Positions 48,322 through 51,190 of a stretch of 51,190 nt of DNA are shown one piece after another. Every line of letters starts with the position of its first letter. Position 1 is the stretch's first letter. The notes beneath the pieces are model-generated. The model worked only from the letters and a program-made list of their open reading frames with translations, had not been told where the DNA came from and did not search any database. The stretch comes from an uncultured beta proteobacterium (lineage in GTDB: Bacteria > Pseudomonadota > Gammaproteobacteria > Burkholderiales > Burkholderiaceae_C). Location: assembly GCA_903909815.1 (NCBI GenBank), contig CAIVXG010000152.1, positions 1 through 51,190 on the forward strand, in the 5' to 3' direction. The translations under genes were made by a program, and so were the position numbers.

Positions 48322-50214
48322 TCAAGATATCAAATCCCGAATCTGCTGCAATGCCGCCGGGTCGTCCATGGTCGTCAGGTCGCCGGCGTCGCGGCCTTCG
48401 CACACGGCCTGGATCGCGCGGCGCAGCAGCTTGCCGCTGCGCGTCTTGGGCAGCACGTTGACGAAGCGCACACGGGCCGGGCGTGCCACCGCACCGAGTT
48501 GCCCGTCGACGACTTTCATGATCTCGCCTTCAAGCTTGAGCTTGCCCGCTTCGTCGTCCATCACGTGGCTGTCCTTGGGAACGACAAAGGCCATGGCCAC
48601 CTGGCCCTTGAGCTGATCGGCCACGCCGACCACCGCCACTTCGGCCACATTCGGATGGCTGGAGATGCTCTCCTCGATCTCGCGCGTTCCCAGGCGGTGC
48701 CCGGCGACGTTGATCACGTCATCGGTGCGTCCCAGGATGAAGAAGTAGCCATCAGCGTCGCGTATGCCCCAGTCAAAGGTGCTGTACACCATCTTGCCGG
48801 GGATGCTGTTCCAGTAGGTGTTGACGAAGCGCTCGTCGTCGCGCCACACCGTCTGCATACAGCCCGGAGGCAGCGGACCTTCGATCGCCACCACGCCCTT
48901 CTGGTTGGGGCCGGTCAGTTCTTCGCCCGTATGTTCGTCGAACAGTTTCACGTCATAGCCGTACATGGCCAGTCCGGGGCTGCCGAACTTGCTGTCGGCT
49001 TTCTCCACGCCATTGGCCAGCGCCAGAATCGGCCAGCCGGTCTCGGTCTGCCAGTAGTTGTCGATGATGGGCACGCCCAGCGACTCGCTGATCCACTGCG
49101 CCGTGGGCTCGTCCAGCGGTTCTCCCGCGAGGTACAGCGCCTTCAGGCTGGACAGGTCGTATTGTCTGAGGAAGGAAGGGTCCTGTTTTTTGAGCACGCG
49201 CACCGCTGTGGGCGCGGAGAACATGCGCGTGACCTTGTATTTTTCCACCAGGCTCCACCAGATTCCCGCGTCGGGGCGTGTTGGCAGGCCCTCGTACATG
49301 ATGGTCGCCATGCCGGCGATCAGCGGGCCATAGACGATGTAGCTGTGCCCCACCACCCAGCCGATGTCGCTGGTGGAGAAATAGGTTTCTCCGGCCTTGC
49401 CTTCAAAGATGTGCTTCATGCTGGCGGCCAATGCGACGCAGTAGCCGCCGGTGTCGCGCTGCACGCCCTTCGGTCTACCGGTCGTGCCCGACGTGTACAG
49501 CGTGTAGCTCGGGTGCGTGGACTCGACCCATTCGCAGGGCACCACCGTGTCGAGGTGCTTTTGCCGCAACGGACCGTACAGATGGTCGCGCCCGGCTGTC
49601 AGCGTCATCGCGTCCAGGCCCCGGTCCACCATCAGCACCGCGTCAGGCTGATGCGCCGACAGTCGAATGGCCTCGTCCAGCAGCGGCTTGTAGGCCACCA
49701 CCTTGCCTCCGCGCGAGCCCGCGTCCGCGCTGATGATGAGTTTGGGCTGAGCATCGTCGATGCGGCTGGCCAGGCTGCCCGAGGCAAAACCGCCGAACAC
49801 CACCGAGTGCAGCGCACCGATGCGCGTACAGGCGAGCATCGCGAAAGCCGCTTCGGCAATCATGGGCATGTAGATCAGCACCCGGTCGCCTTTGGCCACG
49901 CCCAGTTCCTTCAGGCTGGCCGCCATGCGCTGCACCTCGGCATGCAATTCAGCGAAGGAATACACCTTCTCCTGATTCGTCTCAGTGGAGACAAAGATCA
50001 GCGCCGCCTGATCGGCCCGGTCTTTCAGATGGCGATCCACCGCGTTATGGCACAGGTTGGTCGTGCCACCCACATACCAGCGCGCAAACGGCGGCTGGCT
50101 GTAGTCGCAGATCTGCTGCGGCTGGGTTTGCCAGTCGATCAATTGCGCCTGCTCTGCCCAGAAGTCATCGCGCTCCTGCAGTGAACGGCGATGGAATTGT
50201 GCGTAGTTGGTCAT
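48322..50214 (-). CDS. prpE: propionate-CoA ligase
   Basis: PrpE activates propionate to propionyl-CoA through an adenylate. The 630-residue protein has DYSQPPFARWYVGG near the start, the phosphate loop YTSGTTGRPKGVQRDTGG, and the A5-type motif DNYWQTETGWPILA, whose WPI form is typical of PrpE rather than acetyl-CoA synthetase. A C-terminal KTRSGKLLRRAI holds the catalytic and acetylation Lys. The ATG at 50214 is chosen because GAGGAG lies six bases upstream; the ATG at 50220 touches that site. prpB, prpC and a prp regulator are not in the window. Confidence 0.9.
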   Translation of the reverse strand: MTNYAQFHRRSLQERDDFWAEQAQLIDWQTQPQQICDYSQPPFARWYVGGTTNLCHNAVDRHLKDRADQAALIFVSTETNQEKVYSFAELHAEVQRMAASLKELGVAKGDRVLIYMPMIAEAAFAMLACTRIGALHSVVFGGFASGSLASRIDDAQPKLIISADAGSRGGKVVAYKPLLDEAIRLSAHQPDAVLMVDRGLDAMTLTAGRDHLYGPLRQKHLDTVVPCEWVESTHPSYTLYTSGTTGRPKGVQRDTGGYCVALAASMKHIFEGKAGETYFSTSDIGWVVGHSYIVYGPLIAGMATIMYEGLPTRPDAGIWWSLVEKYKVTRMFSAPTAVRVLKKQDPSFLRQYDLSSLKALYLAGEPLDEPTAQWISESLGVPIIDNYWQTETGWPILALANGVEKADSKFGSPGLAMYGYDVKLFDEHTGEELTGPNQKGVVAIEGPLPPGCMQTVWRDDERFVNTYWNSIPGKMVYSTFDWGIRDADGYFFILGRTDDVINVAGHRLGTREIEESISSHPNVAEVAVVGVADQLKGQVAMAFVVPKDSHVMDDEAGKLKLEGEIMKVVDGQLGAVARPARVRFVNVLPKTRSGKLLRRAIQAVCEGRDAGDLTTMDDPAALQQIRDLIS

Positions 50215-50366
50215 GTGCATCTCCTCGGATAGTCAGCGTCATTGGCCGGTCGGCCTCAATTGAACTGAATTTATAATTATTCATAACGCGCTTGCTGGAA
50301 GCTGACGTAGGCTCGCAGCAATGCCCATGCTTTCGCCGAAAACGACGTCTGAGCCCTGTCGAGCTG
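50215..50366. promoter_or_regulatory. prpE leader and promoter region
   Basis: A GGCCG / CGGCC stem with a GT loop lies at 50244-50255 in the prpE leader. Upstream an AT-rich stretch (50268-50287) reads TTATGAATAATTATAAATT on the minus strand and offers TATAAA- and TATGAA-like -10 boxes. The -35 box could not be fixed. Confidence 0.45.
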
Positions 50367-50978
50367 TCAGCGAATCAGTTCCTGCAACGTCTTGAACGCA
50401 GGGTGGTGCGCGCTTCGCAGCCACTCGAAGCCCACCATCTCCATCGTCACCAGTTCCACGCCCGCGCCCGCCAGACGGTCAAATGCCGCGTCCCGGTTGC
50501 GCTCGGTGCGCGACGCACAGGCGTCGGTCACGACCCAGACGTCAAACTCCTCCTCCAACAGCTCCAAGGCGGTTTGCAGCACGCACACGTGCGCCTCACA
50601 GCCGGCGACGATCACCGTGTTGCGCTCCACCACCGCGGCAGGCTTTTGCAGATGCTTGGGCAGGCTGCGCGCATTGCCGTGCACCGGCACAGCGCGCTGC
50701 GGTGCCCTCAACTTTTGCACCAGACCATCGGCACAGGCGCTGAAGTGCTCCTTTTGCAAAACCTGGGACGGTTCCAGCCAAGGTGAAAGTTCCGCCGCCG
50801 TGGCGCCCAACTTGTCACTGGTGTGCTCCGTTGCCCAAATCGGAATGCGCAGCGCCCGGGCCATTGTGGCCAGGCGTACCGCGTTGTTCAGGGCGGGCCC
50901 GCCGTCGTGCAGCGTGGGCAGAACGCGGCTCTGGTAGTCCACCAGCAGCAGCAGCGAGTCGTCGGCATCAATCAACAT
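50367..50978 (-). CDS. isochorismatase-family cysteine hydrolase
   Basis: This 203-residue protein has the family fold and catalytic triad: Asp14 in LLLVDYQ, Lys76 in QKEHFSAC, and Cys132 in AGCEAHVCVLQTAL. Such enzymes hydrolyse amides or ethers such as nicotinamide, N-carbamoyl compounds or isochorismate. The cis-peptide VAGCEAHVC form is common in the YcaC/unassigned branch. The substrate is unknown. It stands alone between prpE and the window edge. Confidence 0.86.
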   Translation of the reverse strand: MLIDADDSLLLLVDYQSRVLPTLHDGGPALNNAVRLATMARALRIPIWATEHTSDKLGATAAELSPWLEPSQVLQKEHFSACADGLVQKLRAPQRAVPVHGNARSLPKHLQKPAAVVERNTVIVAGCEAHVCVLQTALELLEEEFDVWVVTDACASRTERNRDAAFDRLAGAGVELVTMEMVGFEWLRSAHHPAFKTLQELIR

Positions 50979-51054
50979 GGTAGGTTCGCCAAAAATTTAG
51001 GGAGTGGATGGCGCCAAGCTTAATGCCAAACGTGAGCCGCAGCGGCAGTTGCGT

Positions 51055-51095
51055 ATTCCGGCGATCGTGACCACCGATTCCGGTCGATCGTGACC
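51055..51095. repeat. tandem 18-bp direct repeats
   Basis: ATTCCGG-CGATCGTGACC at 51055-51072 is repeated as ATTCCGG-T-CGATCGTGACC at 51077-51095, with ACCG between. Short phased repeats of this kind occur just inside the ends of some insertion sequences, notably the IS21 family, but no transposase is visible in the window. Confidence 0.6.
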
Positions 51096-51098
51096 GGT

Positions 51099-51127
51099 TG
51101 CGCAGCGTGCAAGAGTTGCGCTGCGCA
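51099..51127. repeat. 9-bp perfect inverted repeat
   Basis: TGCGCAGCG (51099-51107) and CGCTGCGCA (51119-51127) form a perfect stem with an 11-base loop. It directly follows the direct repeats. No gene is seen from 50979 to the end of the window (212 bases). Confidence 0.6.
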
Positions 51128-51190
51128 GATTGTATGGTGGGAGTTGCGCACGGCTTCAAATCATGCCCGCTCAGGATGTTTTGGCTTCCC

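Noticed and set aside
48187-50184. 665-codon plus-strand frame opposite prpE
   Set aside because: It is the antisense shadow of prpE, whose motifs are all intact.
48322-50214. acetyl-CoA synthetase as the identity of the ligase
   Set aside because: The YWQTETGWPI motif and the DYSQPPFARWYVGG start fit PrpE; Acs normally has a different active-site tryptophan context.

Overview
The window looks like chromosomal DNA of a GC-rich betaproteobacterium. The gene order scpB-rluB-ndk-rlmN-pilF-rodZ-ispG-hisS-yfgM-bamB-der-hfq-hflX-hflK-hflC-DUF2065-hisZ-purA, a short hisZ beside purA, and the families found (odhA/odhB/lpdA, prpE, an FNR/hemN/SafE block) fit the Burkholderiales, most likely Comamonadaceae. 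This placement is inferred from protein families and synteny; no search was run. Almost all of the window is densely packed core genome. No rRNA, tRNA, CRISPR array, complete insertion sequence or prophage was found.

Layout. 1-281 holds no gene. 282-3478 (minus) encodes a BrkB/YihY membrane protein and a secreted sialate O-acetylesterase-like protein. 3488-9529 (plus) carries a DUF2069 membrane protein and a GlcD-type flavin dehydrogenase. They are followed by a tight run of ccdA, ccdB, thyA, folA, a DUF4337 membrane protein and an ArnT-like glycosyltransferase. 9580-12567 is an oxygen-response block: fnr (minus) divergent from hemN and a SafE-type membrane protein (plus), with a perfect FNR box between. 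12608-13737 has a small CaiB/BaiF protein convergent with a lysine-rich mini-protein.

13857-33667 is about 20 kb of minus-strand housekeeping genes: metC, a phosphoribosyltransferase, purA, hisZ, DUF2065, hflC, hflK, hflX, hfq, der, bamB, yfgM, hisS, ispG, rodZ, pilF, rlmN, ndk, rluB and scpB. Most are a few bases apart or overlap, and a clear rho-independent terminator separates rluB from ndk. 33860-35696 holds the divergent pair rluD/bamD. 35782-38833 holds a DinG/YoaA-type helicase with a YdcH-like small protein, divergent from a PP2C phosphatase. 38838-46374 (minus) is the 2-oxoglutarate dehydrogenase locus odhA-odhB-(REP-like element)-lpdA-zapE-hypothetical. 46690-50978 (minus) has an MFS transporter, prpE and an isochorismatase-family hydrolase. 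The last 200 bases carry phased direct repeats and an inverted repeat that may be the edge of a mobile element.

How the genes relate: the long minus cluster combines outer-membrane assembly (BamB, and BamD nearby), membrane quality control (HflKC), RNA and ribosome functions (Hfq, Der, HflX, RlmN, RluB, RluD, HisS), cell shape and type IV pili (RodZ, PilF) and nucleotide or isoprenoid synthesis (PurA, Ndk, IspG). The most unusual feature is the ccdAB toxin-antitoxin pair: the toxin stop codon lies one base before the thymidylate synthase start. This would place an essential folate/thymidylate unit directly behind a gyrase-poison-type module.
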